Assembly: GCF_964204645.1 (NCBI RefSeq)
Contig: NC_134036.1
Location: 5,033,600-5,095,599, forward strand
Direction of reading: 5' to 3'
From: Tubulanus polymorphus
Taxonomy: Eukaryota; Nemertea; Palaeonemertea; Tubulaniformes; Tubulanidae
DNA length: 62,000 bases
Each line of letters begins with the position of its first letter. The first letter of the stretch is position 1. Under the pieces are notes generated by a model, which was given only the letters and a program-made list of their open reading frames with translations, was not told where the DNA came from and did no database searches. Both the position numbers and the translations under genes were made by a program. Below are positions 21,690-33,244 of the stretch, piece after piece.

Positions 21690-22150
21690 ATAACATTAAA
21701 AAGATCGCAAATGTTCAATACTCTTCATCTGAGACAATTCTAATTGAAAATGAGCTAAAAACACACTGAACAAGATATTATACATTTTATCAGATTATTT
21801 TCGTGAAATACTGATCTTCTTAGCTCACAGGACTCCGCTTGACGTATTTCTAATTCGAAGTGCTGCAAACGCCAACTACAAACAACAGACGCGCTTCATC
21901 AGTACGATTTCATGAACTGATCTTCACAACACTTCATCACGTACGAGACATACATTTTGAAATGAAAACGAACTAAAAGCATACGACATTAGACATGTTT
22001 TAATCAGCGCGGTCGCCAAAACCGATCTTCTACACACACTTAACATGTGTAAAGCACTATTAACCTTTTCAAAGAATTTTTAATTGAAAATCGACCACGA
22101 ATCTCAGTGAGACGCATTTCATCAGTCTTTCTACTAGTCTTTCTTCGATT
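21690..22150 (+). repeat. Very degenerate ~130-150 bp repeat
   Basis: Words of the type AATTGAAAATGAGC, CATTTTATCAG and GATCTTC recur three times in the same order. The similarity is weak and could be partly compositional. Confidence 0.3.
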
Positions 22151-22794
22151 TATAACGGTGATGAACACGATCTTAGAAAGAATGATGTTCTGGCTTCAGA
22201 TGCGCGTTTAGATTAGGCAGGTTATAGGATAGAAAATATCTTTTCCCATCGGTGCCCGATTCGACCCGGTCACCGTCAAACGACATTCAAAAGGTTACCC
22301 GCGGTAGAACCGCGGTATACCTCGTTCGCATCACCGCGCGTATCTTCTTTTGATAATAGCGGCGTACGAACCACCGCCGTCGCCGCCGCCGCAAGTGCAA
22401 AGCCGTGTTTAACGACGACATCTGTTTGCCCAGCCGCGCCACTCGACACGAACAGCGATACACGCGCCCGCCGGGATCGACACACCGGCGTGCTTTCAAA
22501 ACAATCATCGCATCCGATCGTCGACGAGCGTCACCGGGAGAAAAAATGAACACGTCGCGAACGTACTGAGACGATTCTGCCCAGTTTATACCCGGGTGAA
22601 ATTTTTGTCCGCGCCTAATTAGATTTTTCGATGGGTATTAATTAAAAATAGTGCCTAGTTAGATTTAGCGATGGGTTTTAATTGAAAAAGATAGCGTTAA
22701 GTATTTGCATACAGTAATTTGTCCGTGTAAAAATGAATTTCAATAAGTGCAATACCTGGTATGCTGTTTTGGCAATCGAGAATATTCCTTTTCA
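22151..22794. other. No gene recognised
   Basis: A GC-rich island at 22260-22560 includes a CGCCGTCGCCGCCGC run. Frames on the minus strand begin without ATG and show no domain. Confidence 0.4.
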
Positions 22795-23110
22795 GGCAAA
22801 CGACGATCCACCCGGTGTCGCTAGTGTGCAGCGAAATAGAACGCCTTATCTTATCTCATTTCATCTTATCTTAGCTTATATTATCTTATATCTAACGTAT
22901 TATTTAGCGATTAGGAATTTCACTCGTGGTGGCAAGTAAAGACCCGCAAGGTACGCTGGTATCCCTTTCTTATTGACAAGCGATGATCCACTAGGTGTCG
23001 CTAGTGGGCAGTAAAGTAGGACGTCACGAACGGAAGCAGTAGTAATACTGTATAGTTACGTAGCTTGTCGTGACAAGTAAGGATCCGCCAGGTGTCGCTA
23101 GTGAGCCATG
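22795..23110 (+). repeat. Three spaced copies of CCAGGTGTCGCTAGTG
   Basis: GATCCACCCGGTGTCGCTAG, GATCCACTAGGTGTCGCTAG and GATCCGCCAGGTGTCGCTAG occur at about 22806, 22985 and 23082, each preceded by a GACAAG- or CAAACGA-like word. They are irregularly spaced, so these are dispersed copies rather than a tandem array. Confidence 0.7.
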
Positions 23111-23494
23111 GAGCATCAGCTATTACAGCTTGTCTAGCGTTGAATGCAGACAATATGAATATATGATACCGTTTCCAAGGACGTATACAAATCGACCCCC
23201 GATACCACGAGTGCATCCGTTCTCAAATTCTTTCTCCGAAAACCTCATGCGTCTACGGACTTAACCACTCTTGTCTCGAAATGCCGTCGAGAAAGACCGA
23301 TCCGTGCGCTGAGGCCCTAAACGCACCCTCGCCCAGGCTTAGTCTCGAATCGCGCTTGGTTTGCGACAACAGACAATAGCCTCTAACGATACCGAAAAAA
23401 TAAAAAATATTCGCCACTGTTTTGAGAAACATCGACGACGAACACTTTGTGTGTGCGCTGATAATGTCTCAGACACGTGTTCCGCCGAACACAA
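23111..23494. other. No gene recognised
   Basis: Nothing recognised. Confidence 0.4.
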
Positions 23495-23910
23495 GTGAAG
23501 TGTGAGCGATTGGTTTTTGAAAGTGAGCTGATAAAATGTGTAATATTTGGTGTTTGTAGATTAACAAATTGTAGATTAACAGATTGTAGATTGAAATTTT
23601 CGATTAAAAATGATGGAGTTCTGAACGCATGTGATGTGTGGGGGATCAGTTTTTTGAAAGTTTGCGCTGGTAAAATGGCTGGTGTCTGGCTTTTGTAGTT
23701 CATTTTCAATGAAAAAAAAGTCTCAAGTGGAGTTTTGTACAAATTTTAAGTGTGGATGATCAGCTTATGAAAGTGAGCTGATAAAGTTGTCAATATCTGG
23801 TGTTGTTGATAGTCTAATATCCTGCGTCTTAGACAGTCTATTGTCTGGTGTTTGTTGACAGTGTCTGGTATTTTTGATATCGCCTAATGCCTGGTGTTTG
23901 TGTTTAGAAC
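23495..23910 (+). repeat. Degenerate ~125-bp repeat rich in TGGTGTTTGT
   Basis: GAAAGTGAGCTGATAAAAT followed by ATTTGGTGTTTGTAG recurs three times (about 23520, 23655, 23770). A short TTGTAGATTAACA tandem lies at 23555-23600. Shorter TCTGGTGTT words continue to 23910. Confidence 0.65.
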
Positions 23911-25435
23911 ATTCTCAATAACTTACATCGACGAATCGAACACACCAACATTCTTGCAAAAATGATCCAAGGAATGAACCAGTACTCCATTACGCCGTCG
24001 ATTTATATCTCTATTTTTCCAGCGACACCTGCCGCCGCGTCTCTCCGAACTGAACTAAAAAAAAAACTAAACCGCTTACTCGAAGATGTCAGTAAAAAAC
24101 TAAGACGGCGTGAAACTTGTAATAACATATCCGATCACGACAAAAAAGAACGCGCCAACGGCATTGCAAATTCAAAAGACGGTATCAATAGAGAGGGACA
24201 GCCGAGCTTCTTAATACCCGTCGGTCGTCATGTGTCGTCCGTAGAGAGCTTTAGGAATAAAAGGCCGCTATGTTATACAGACCATGGATTTCTCGTCCTC
24301 AAAGATACTATATCGCTTTAACGGTTGACCTTTATAGGTGTTGCATTCATAAATGAATGGTCGTATTCATTTCCTCGCTACATATCGTGGTCTTGAAGAT
24401 GCTACCGTTATAGATGGAATTGATCAACAATAGATGTTTCGAATGCGCTCATTATTTCCTGGCTATACATATTAGAGGCTGCATTTTTGCTTGTTCATAT
24501 GGTCTAAAAGGCAACGAATCTATATCTACAAGAGATAGGTTAAAAAATCTCAGAATCTCGAAATAGATGTATTCATCTACCAACCCCCCCCCCCCCCCCC
24601 CCTCCGCCCCGTTAACGCGGCTCCTTACACGAATCTCGGCAGTACTAAGTATCATTATGGGTAAGCCGCCTATCGAACGAGCCACGCCACTCGAGCTCGA
24701 CTTTCTTGTATCCACCCGAAACACGCGTCTATTGTTATATAGCTCGCAACGCGAAACTATAATCGCTATTATTATGTTTCGTGCGAAGTACGAGAAAACT
24801 CGGCGTCCGTGCGCGTAAGATCTTCGTCATCGCGCGCGCGAAAATTCTCATTCATTTTCGCTCGATTTCCTCCTTCGTGTTCCTTTCATATCCTTCGATA
24901 TAGCTTTTGTCTCGCGTCGCCTTTTCGCGTCGATCGTTCTAAACCAGCGCGATTATACGAACGAACCGAGAACCTGCGCTTACAATTCGTTTGATGAGAA
25001 CGTCTACCGTCGATTTCTTTCATTTTTGCTTATAGTTTTCGGTTTTTAGGCGGTCGCGTGTTCTACTTCTAAGAAGTGGCGTTACTTCATCCAACTGGAA
25101 AAGTCGTGGCGACGGGCGCGTAGTAAGTTTCGAGAAAAGTCGACAGGCAAACAATAGTGTTGTGTGTATAGCGATTCGTTCGAATCTTATGGGTTGTTGC
25201 TGATGACTCGTTGCGATGACAAGTAGATACGACGTAATCCCTCTGAAGTTGAAGTTCAAATTAAGCCGCGGCGGAGATATGAATCAACGCACGCCGAGCT
25301 CGCGCCTTTCAAAACCCGTCTTCCTCCGCGCTGTCGAGTCAATTAGCCGCATGAATATGCGCGCTCGCCTTTTTTTATGGACAAACGTGGAAACGAAATG
25401 AAAAGGAACCGGTAAAATCCGTAAGCTACTCTTAG
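23911..25435. other. No gene supported
   Basis: A 119-codon frame at 23962-24321 starts at an ATG with A at -3 and is lysine/arginine-rich in the middle, but no domain is recognised. A run of about 17 C residues lies at 24586-24602. The 24750-25400 stretch is CpG-rich. Confidence 0.35.
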
Positions 25436-25846
25436 TGTATACAATGGCGCCAGACTATTGAAGCCTCAACAAAACTAGATGCTTACGGAATTATTAAGCT
25501 GAATTGGGGGCGGGAAATATCTTCACTAGCATTACCATTTGACCTAAGGACAAATTTAATACGGTTCCGTTGTTCTAACCATAACCTACCGATTGAAACG
25601 GGAAGATATGAAAATATTCCCCGGAATGAACGACTTTGTACCAAATATGACCCACGAAAAATCGGCGACGAATACCATTTCATAATGGAGTGTACTTTTT
25701 TTGAAAGTTTAAGAAGTCGCTACATACCGCAACGACTAGTAGATATTCCTAACTTAAGAAAATTTATGGATCTTTTGACATCCCAAGACCCAAACATCTT
25801 GAGGAAGCTAGCAGTACTTATAAAAAAGGCACATAGCCTCATCTAG
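25436..25846 (+). pseudogene. LINE (non-LTR retrotransposon) ORF2, C-terminal fragment
   Basis: Open for 136 codons to TAG, with no frameshift, and preceded directly by an in-frame stop, so the element is 5'-truncated. The protein shows the C-terminal region found after the reverse-transcriptase domain in many animal LINEs: NLPIETGRYENIPRNERLC, then IGDEYHFIMEC, then an R-rich helix, a PNLRKFMDLL segment and LRKLAVLIKKA at the end. In the family this region usually carries a CxxC...H...C zinc-binding set; here the second cysteine position reads tyrosine (CTKY). No catalytic YADD region is present, so it cannot act on its own. CR1/L2/Jockey-like affiliation is a guess. Confidence 0.85.
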
Positions 25847-26042
25847 CCATCGCTGTGCACACACGCTCTAATTTCGTGTATAATGACATGTAGCCTATAG
25901 AAGAAGAAACTGTCACTATATATTATAAATGTAACCGGAGAAACCGTAATTGTATAACTGTTAATTGTTCATTTTATGTATCCTGTGCTCGAAAAAATAG
26001 TATAATTTCTAGAGTAATAAATTAAATCTGAATCTGAATCTG
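25436..26042 (+). mobile_element. 5'-truncated LINE insertion
   Basis: The ORF2 end is followed by a ~190-bp 3' UTR ending AATAAATTAAATCTGAATCTG, with the hexamer AATCTG repeated three times. Such short tandem tails mark the 3' end of several LINE clades. Target-site duplication was not resolved. Confidence 0.85.
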
Positions 26043-26094
26043 TATAGGAATTAATTAACCCGCATAACCGAGGAACGGTTTGGAACGAACCCGC

Positions 26095-26740
26095 GCACTC
26101 GAACCGGGTTGAATGAGTCCGATCGAACTGGTGCAAAGTTGCGGAGATGGTTCGATAGTCGAATCCACGCAACCGTTCAACTGGACCCGGAGGCTCGAAC
26201 CCGCACGGCGGCGAAACGGACAGATTACACTACACTAACCATTCAACACCCGACTACGCACAGCTTTGATATGACCATCATATTATCAAGTGCGTTTCGC
26301 CCTGGAGCCGCTGCGATGATTGAACCCGTACAACAGTGTCAAACCGGATTCACAGTCGAATTAAACCCACACAAGTGCGAAAGTGGATCCGGCATCGAAC
26401 TGAACCCACACACTGTCGAACAAGATGCACAGTGGATTATTATGACGGCAATTCCGTGAACCTGGCAGATCAAACCAACAACCGTGGAATTAGGTCTAAA
26501 TACGAATCAACCTATAGCAGAAGTGTGAAAATGGGTCAAGAGTAGAATTAACCCACACATTTCCCGCGTAGGAAACGAGTGTTGAGAGATATAAAACCCA
26601 CACAACACTGTGGAACTGGATCCATATTCAAACTAAACGCGCGAAACTGTGGAACTCAGTCAATTAAAACTCAGACAACACTGTGGAACTGAGTCCAAGG
26701 TCAAATTAATCACTAACACCGTGGAACACAGTGCGTCTGA
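26095..26740 (+). repeat. Degenerate minisatellite with CTGTGGAACTG core, block 1
   Basis: Words such as CACTGTGGAACTGGATCC, CACTGTGGAACTGAGTCC and AAATTAAACCCACACA recur at irregular 40-60 bp spacing. The core matches the terminal repeat of the MITE at 49329-49438. A second block lies at 34.1-34.7 kb. Confidence 0.75.
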
Positions 26741-27636
26741 GATGAATTTTATCGAATCCCTCGAACCGGATCCCGCGAGTCAAACCCATACGAGCGGCAA
26801 TTATCCGGACAGACCCTCAATACTGTTTAACCAGGCGGCGCATCTATATCCAATCGACCGTCGTTACGACACGATCCGGCGCGCGATATCATCAGCCATG
26901 TCGATGATTATCATCATTTCGCCGAGCGCGATGTTGTTTGCGCTAATTATCAATTAGTTGCCGGCGTGTTTAACACTGTTCGAGAACGCGACGGTGCGCG
27001 GAATCGATACGGCCACGGCGAGAGAGAACAGCAGCAGCGGCGGCGGCGGCGGCCAGTCTCAGCCAGCCAGTCTCAGCCAGCACGCGATGTGAACACACAA
27101 CGTCACCGTCGTCATCGCTGCGGGCTCAGACCGCGAACAACGAATACGCATCAACGGACAGAGAATTCGTTTTAAGACGCGTGTATATCGTCGTGATAAT
27201 ATGATGCATATGGCCTGGATGCATTCATTCCGTTTTCGGTCAAACGAAAGTTCGAAATTCCGCGATATTATCCAGCAAAAGATGCCATGTCCTTCGGTAC
27301 GCCCGATAATGGCTAACAACAGTCTTTTACCGAAACGTCCGAAACGTTGTTCGATATATAACAAACCTTTTTACACGGGAAGTTTACATCTTTAGCTGAT
27401 TAATGTCGGATATCTTTATTATATAAAAATGCTGCATATTATAAGAATCCATACATTGTCACAGTACCCGCATAAAATATATACGCTATTTATTCATTTC
27501 CTAAAATCAGCGATCGGTCCAGCTACCAATAAGCGTTTTTTATTTAGGAGAAAAGTTCGACATTCGATTCTGACCGAAATTCACAAAGAAATTGACACGC
27601 GGAACACCGAGTATACCCAGCTATAGCATACCTGTC
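26741..27636. other. No gene recognised
   Basis: A GCGGCGGCGGCGG run lies near 27036-27050. No exon assigned. Confidence 0.4.
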
Positions 27637-27678
27637 GGATCCTCGCGTGCCACGGGTGGAATCCTCGATTGCCACAGT
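27637..27678 (+). repeat. Small dispersed repeat GGATCCTCGCNTGCC, copy 1
   Basis: GGATCCTCGCGTGCCACGGG then GGAATCCTCGATTGCC. Related copies lie at 54989-55048 and 58198-58239. It abuts the tRNA-like foldback element. Confidence 0.6.
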
Positions 27679-27681
27679 ACA

Positions 27682-28017
27682 TCCTCCCCCGGCAGGGATT
27701 CGAACCTGATGGCATCGAGATTGCCACGGCACGAAACCCTGCCATAATCGACCGTGTGCGCAGATACATGCGCAGTTCAGATGATGTGATTTTTAGCCAA
27801 TCAGAAATCCCGTTTTATTTTATCCCGGGTTTTCCCATTTATAGTTCTTCCTTGAAATTTTCCTCAACGATTATACAACGAGCAATCTGATTGGTGCCGC
27901 CAGTTTTCGTTCGGAAAGCTGCGCATGTACCTGCCGCACCCGGTCTACTGATGCAGGGTTTCGTGCCGTGGCTGAGTGTAGCGATGCCATCAGGTTCGAG
28001 TCCCTGCAGAGGGAGGA
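27682..28017. mobile_element. tRNA-like foldback element, long copy
   Basis: Arms 27682-27780 and 27919-28017 are reverse complements over about 99 bp with few mismatches. The right arm carries an A-box-like TGGCTGAGTG (27969-27978) and an exact B box GGTTCGAGTCC (27993-28003). Their spacing (24 bases start to start) is shorter than in a real tRNA, and no full cloverleaf forms. The left arm holds the same B box inverted. The element is therefore a palindromic tRNA-derived sequence rather than a tRNA gene. Confidence 0.8.
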
Positions 28018-28719
28018 TGGCCACAGTAGGGTTTTTTTCTAATTACCTCAGCCCACTGAGCGCCGGGCAGGGCATTATAAGCGGGTTCGATGTTTCTTTT
28101 TTCCCGATGGGGGAGAGACCAGAGAAGAACGCGCGACCGAAAAACTATGTCGCAACCACAGGGTTTGAACCCCAAAAAAACCTGGACTGACGAAGCCACA
28201 GTAGCGTTCCAATAACAAAAACAGTCAACAACAACAACTGCAAAACGCGATATCGAAGGCGAGTTTTAGGTGCGCGCCAGTGCGGGGGAGTGTTTCCCCC
28301 TTTATCGCTTTATAAATATACGACATCAATAATTCAGGCCGGTTCGCCGCGGCGACGATCCATCTCGGATTACCCCGGGTTGAGACGAGTGGCCGTGTCA
28401 TTCGTTACCGATATATACTGCCGTATTCCGCTCATGTACCAGTCATCGCCGGTGCGGACTTGTATTTCGAGATTGAAAGTGACGGATCGCCGTCCGCGCT
28501 CGTCGTGACGTCGATTGAGTGTTTCGACGATCTCTTCGGTCTCTCCTCGCCCGGTACAGAGAGCACGCGACGAGAACGACAAGCATCCCCGGTTATAGCG
28601 GGATCGATTACCGAGCGCCGCGGCGTTCTTCTTATTTCTCTGGATTCGTTATTCGATCTAGTTCGATATTGATTAGTACCTAACGTAAGTGAAGAGGGTT
28701 CATCGGGATCGAAGAACTT
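28018..28719. other. No gene recognised
   Basis: CpG-rich. A B-box-like GGGTTTGAACCCC lies near 28160. Otherwise nothing. Confidence 0.4.
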
Positions 28720-29490
28720 TATTGTGTCTGTTCTGAATGGCCGCTCTCCCGCTTCAGCTGTGAGGAGAGGCGGTTCACCGAGAACCTATTGCGTCCGTTC
28801 TACTCGCTGCTCTCCCGCTACAGCTGTGAGGAGAGGGGGCTCACCGAGAACCTATTGTGTCCGTTCTACCCGCTGCTCTCCCGCTACAGCTGTGAGGAGA
28901 GGGGGTTCACCGAGAACCTATTGCGTCCGTTCTACTCGCTGCTCTCCCGCTACAGCTGTGAGGAGAGAGGGTTCACCGAGAACCTATTGCGTCCGTTCTA
29001 CTCGCTGCTCTCCCGCTACAGCTGTGAGGACAGGGGGTTCACCGAGAACCTATTGCGTCTGTTCTACTCGCTGCTCTCCCGCTACAGCTGTGAGGAGAGG
29101 GGGTTCACCGAGAACCTATTGCGTCTGTTCTACTCGCTGCTCTCCCGCTACAGCTGTGAGGAGAGGGCGTTCACCGAGAACCTATTGCGTCCGTTCTACT
29201 CGCTGCTCTCCCGCTACAGCTGTGAGGAGAGAGGGTTCACCGAGAACCTATTGCGTCCGTTCTACTCGCTGCTCTCCCGCTACAGCTGTGAGGAGAGGGA
29301 GTTCACCGAGAACCTATTGCGTCTGTTCTACTCGCTGCTCTCCCGCTACAGCTGTGAGGAGAGGGAGTTCACCGAGAACCTATTGCGTCTGTTCTACTCG
29401 CTGCTCTCCCGCTACAGCTGTGAGGAGAGGGGGTTCACCGAGAACCTATTACGTCTGCTCTACTCGCTGCTCTCTCGCTACATCTGCGAG
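28720..29490 (+). repeat. 66-bp satellite, main array (~11.5 copies)
   Basis: Unit TACTCGCTGCTCTCCCGCTA, CAGCTGTGAGGAGAGGGGGT, TCACCGAGAACCTATTGCGT, CTGTTC. The stretch CTCTCC...GGAGAG around ACAGCTGT is an imperfect palindrome. Because 66 = 3 x 22, two frames stay open for about 800 bases, but differences between copies are mostly amino-acid-changing (Gly/Glu/Ala at one codon, Pro/Leu at another), which argues against selection on a protein. Confidence 0.98.
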
Positions 29491-29959
29491 AAGAGCTCGC
29501 ACCCTTGGCCTAGATCTCCGTCGTCGCATCCCGATACCTGTGACATCAGTCAACACGTGCACGCATACCGACAGCTCGTATCCGGGATTCGACTAATTGC
29601 TATAGTCTTCGATGATAAGTTTTGACGGCGACGCCTCTTACGTTTAATTACGGCGTATCGGATTGCTAATGAAACGGGAGCGTCTTATCTTCCTGCATAT
29701 CAAACGGCGAAACGTTGCGTCAGTTTCTTCCCCGCCAACGTCAACCAACGCCGCTTCAAGAGACGTTAGCTTTACGTTGCCACTGGCGTCATTTTTGTTT
29801 AATATTACCGTGTTACAGGGTTTTTCAAAGCGCGTTTTGATATAGAGCTTTCGATATAATATGCTAAAAGAATTCGGATTCGTGTACTTATTTCGGAATG
29901 AAAAGTATATCGGAAATGATTCGCCCTATTGGCTGAGTCCGGTGTCATCGCGTCACTGG
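29491..29959. other. No gene recognised
   Basis: Transition between two satellite blocks. Nothing recognised. Confidence 0.4.
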
Positions 29960-30420
29960 TAAAATTCAACCTCGAGTTGTTGTCAAATGTACTGAGTAAC
30001 AGTTTGTGAAATAAGACCTATAGTCTCTTACTGCGGTTATGTTAGGATTGGTAAAATTCTACCCCGAGTTGGAGTCGAATACTAAGTAAGAGTTTGTTGA
30101 ATACAGTATAGACTTTGTCTCCTAGCGGTAAAGTAATTAGTAAAATATAACCCCGAATTGGTGTCAAATACTGTGTAAAAGTTAGGGAAACAGCAGTCTC
30201 TAACCAAATACTGAGTAAGGGTATGTTAAGTACAGTAGACTCCTGTCTCTTACTGCGGTAAAGTTGAGACTGGCAAAAATTCTACCCCGAGTTGGTGTCG
30301 AATACTGAGTAAGAGTTTGTGAAATACAGTAAACTCTGTCCCTTACTGCGGTTAAGTTGAGACAGGAAAAAGTCTACCCTGGTGTCAAATACTGAGTAGG
30401 GTTTGTGAAATACAATAATC
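29960..30420 (+). repeat. 93-bp satellite, block 2 (~5 diverged copies)
   Basis: GTGTCAAATACTGAGTAAG / CTCTTACTGCGGT / GAGACTGGCAAAA / TACCCCGAGTTGG words recur in the family order, with several deletions. Confidence 0.9.
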
Positions 30421-31014
30421 ACTGAAACCCATCACAACAAAGAGAAACCAACCGCGTTTGCAACGAGAATACTAAGAAAAAGAGATTCGTCGAAACGTCT
30501 GACGCAAATATCACCGACAACAAAATGTTTCAAGGCCGACACGACCGGATTCGCCTGCGTCTCTATCACGATCTACTGACTTACATCATCCTGGCGCAGA
30601 GGCGAACGAAATGATATATCAGAGCAAAAATTATATTTTTCTCGCCGTCGACGCAGGTGGCAGCCGACAACGAGATGTTCTGTATCGCGGCACCCCGGGA
30701 CACCGGATAAAAGCCCATTAGACGCGCGCGCAGTGGGATAAAGACGGGCGCGCGTCTGTCTGTCTTCGACCCACGAATGCTTCACGGCTGCGCGTCGCGA
30801 TGCTGGGATGTATACGGATCGGGACGGTAACGAAACGACGAACGAAGCATATCTTGTTTAGCGTGGATAATGTTTGCTTAGACGGGAATGCGCTGTTTAT
30901 CCGTAACATCTTGTAAAATGATGTCTCTAACTTGTCTGAGTATTGATTTCGATAGGTCGATTCATTTAGAGTTTACGTTTCAAAATAATAAGTATAAGAC
31001 AGATGAGCATTAGT
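30421..31014. other. No gene recognised
   Basis: Nothing recognised. Confidence 0.4.
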
Positions 31015-31465
31015 CTGACTTCTCTCCCGCTACAGCTTTGAGGAGAGGGGTTCATCGAGAACCTATTGCGTCTGTTCTACTCGCCGCTCTCCCGCTACAG
31101 CTGTGAGGAGAGGGGGTTCACCGAGAACCTATCGCGTCTGTTCTACTCGCTGCTCTTCCGCTACAGCTGTGAGGAGAGGGGGTTCACCGAGAACTTATCG
31201 CGTCTGTTCTACTCGCTGCTCTTCCGCTACAGCTGTGAGGAGAGAGGGTTCACCGAGAACCTATTGCGTCTGCTCTACTCGTCGCTCTCCTGCTACAGCT
31301 GTGAGGAGAGAGGGATCACCGAGAACCTATTGCGTCTGTTCTACTCGCTGCTCTCCCGCTACAGCTGTGAGGAGAGAGGGTTCACCGAGAACCTATTGCG
31401 TCTGCTCTACTCGTCGCTCTCCTGCTACAGCTGTGAGGAGAGGGGGTTCACCGAGAACCTATTAC
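31015..31465 (+). repeat. 66-bp satellite, block of ~6.8 copies
   Basis: Same unit as at 28.7 kb. Two subtypes are seen: CTCTTCCGC in the left half and CTCTCCTGC in the right half, so local homogenisation has occurred. Confidence 0.97.
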
Positions 31466-32399
31466 ACATCATATCCGTCGTGACATTAGACTATATTCAA
31501 CGCGATGAGAAACGATCACCTGAATCTTACATTACCTAAAAATACGCGTCACCTCTTAGTCTCGGTAACGGGGCCCTCCTAAACGAAACCATTGCATACC
31601 GCGTCGCGTCGCTCGTATATCGAGGAGTGCCGCACGTACTCGGATTACAGTCTCCGGCGAGCATCCTCTCGGCACCGCCCGTAACCCGGTTATTTACACC
31701 TCGCCATTGGACCGAGAACCTCTGAAATCATATTCCGATCATGTATTTACGCGCTAACGGACACCTTATAACCCGCCGTGTCGAATCGTGCGTTTTTTTT
31801 AAATATATAACTCCTAATGTGAGCAGTTTTACCTATGTCGACTGTAGGAAGCGATAATGTTTCAAACTTCAAAATCTCCCGGGTGACTTTACGAATAGAA
31901 AATGTAGCGCCGATATACTCGCGGGTGACTGGCTCAGTTCTAGCATACTAAGCATAAATGTAATAGATTTATTAGAATAATTTCTGTTGTTAAAGTTTTT
32001 TTATTGTCTACATGTAATCGTATATTTAGTTTTTTTGTTTTTATTGATTCTTTATTTACGAATAAATTACATTAGAAAATAACAGATATATTATGGTAAT
32101 GTAGTAAAAGTCGATGTATACCGGGAGAATTTGAGTCTGTTTGTATCTTTGTAAGTAAACTTAGTTATGAATGAAAATACTAATATGAAAAAAGTACTGT
32201 ATTAGATATATTACAATGGAAATATCTATTCGAAAATAGATTTTTGAAATGCTCGTTAAAGAAACAAACCAAACGCAGAAAAAATCTGCATTTCGGCTGG
32301 GAGTCTACGACTGTTTGATCGGTTTTTCTGTTTTCTTTTTGCCAGAGAGCGAGAAGCACTGGGGCTAATCACAGGCTGGGCTCCACACCGTATAAGAGA
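31466..32399. other. No gene recognised
   Basis: CpG-rich to 31790, AT-rich after. Nothing recognised. Confidence 0.4.
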
Positions 32400-32650
32400 G
32401 TCGCGCGAAGCGATCAGATCAAATTGGAATCCCTGCCGAGGGATGAACGTAACATAGTATAGTCCCACGATATCAACAGGTCGAAATGCCTGCGGGAGGT
32501 ATGTGGCAGTCTCACAACGCCATCGAGAGTGTAAATCCTTGTCGAGGGAGGCACATAGTTTCACGATGCCATCGGGTTCGAAACCCTACGAGGGAGGCAC
32601 GTGGCCGCATGACATCAGGCTCGAGTCATTGCCTGGCAATGCTCGGGGTA
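32400..32650 (+). repeat. tRNA B-box-like tandem units, block 1
   Basis: Units of roughly 50 bp with GATGCCATCGGGTTCGAAAC, CCTACGAGGGAGGCACGTGG and decayed versions. Same family as 44150-44495. Confidence 0.7.
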
Positions 32651-33244
32651 AACGACAAAAAGACCCGTTTACGACGTTACATCGTGCGCCATTCTCCAAT
32701 ATAGAAAAACACAAAGAAAATGCGGCCGGAACTCGGCGAATAAACAACACCGTCCAGTTATAAATAATTCAGCGGCGAACTACACCCGGGAGGGCGCCTT
32801 ATTACGAAACCGTGCACTGCGCCGCTTCTGGAAGAAAAAAAAACACACAGACACGGTCCGGAAATTGCGTACAAGACCCGCAGGTTGCGGCGGCGCGCGC
32901 CGACGGTGGCCGAAAAAAATAAACACGTACGCGCGTAGAAAATAACATCCGAACCCCGCGGTATGACTGCAATTAGAAGCGGCGCAGAAGGCAACGACAC
33001 AAATTGCTGCCTTTTTATCGTATATTCGCTTTGATGTGTCGCATTTATATCTACGTAATATATAAGAAAAGCTTTTTACTATCGACGGTATGACCGCTCG
33101 ATAACGGGTTTTTGCTATTGTTTGCAACGACGTCAATATGATATACTTGAAAAAAGGTTGTGAATTTTCTGCAAACGGGATGATTCCTTCATTTTGATAT
33201 AATCCTTTGGATACTTTCCTCGTGGTTACTGTGTGTGATCCGAA
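32651..33244. other. No gene recognised
   Basis: Nothing recognised. Confidence 0.4.

Noticed and set aside
23962-24321. 119-codon gene with good ATG context
   Set aside because: No recognised domain, AT-rich, no codon-use signal and no splice context.
28724-29625. 290- and 278-codon repeat proteins of 22-residue units
   Set aside because: The 66-bp satellite unit is a multiple of three, so frames stay open by default. Copy differences are mostly amino-acid-changing, and other blocks of the same family contain stops.
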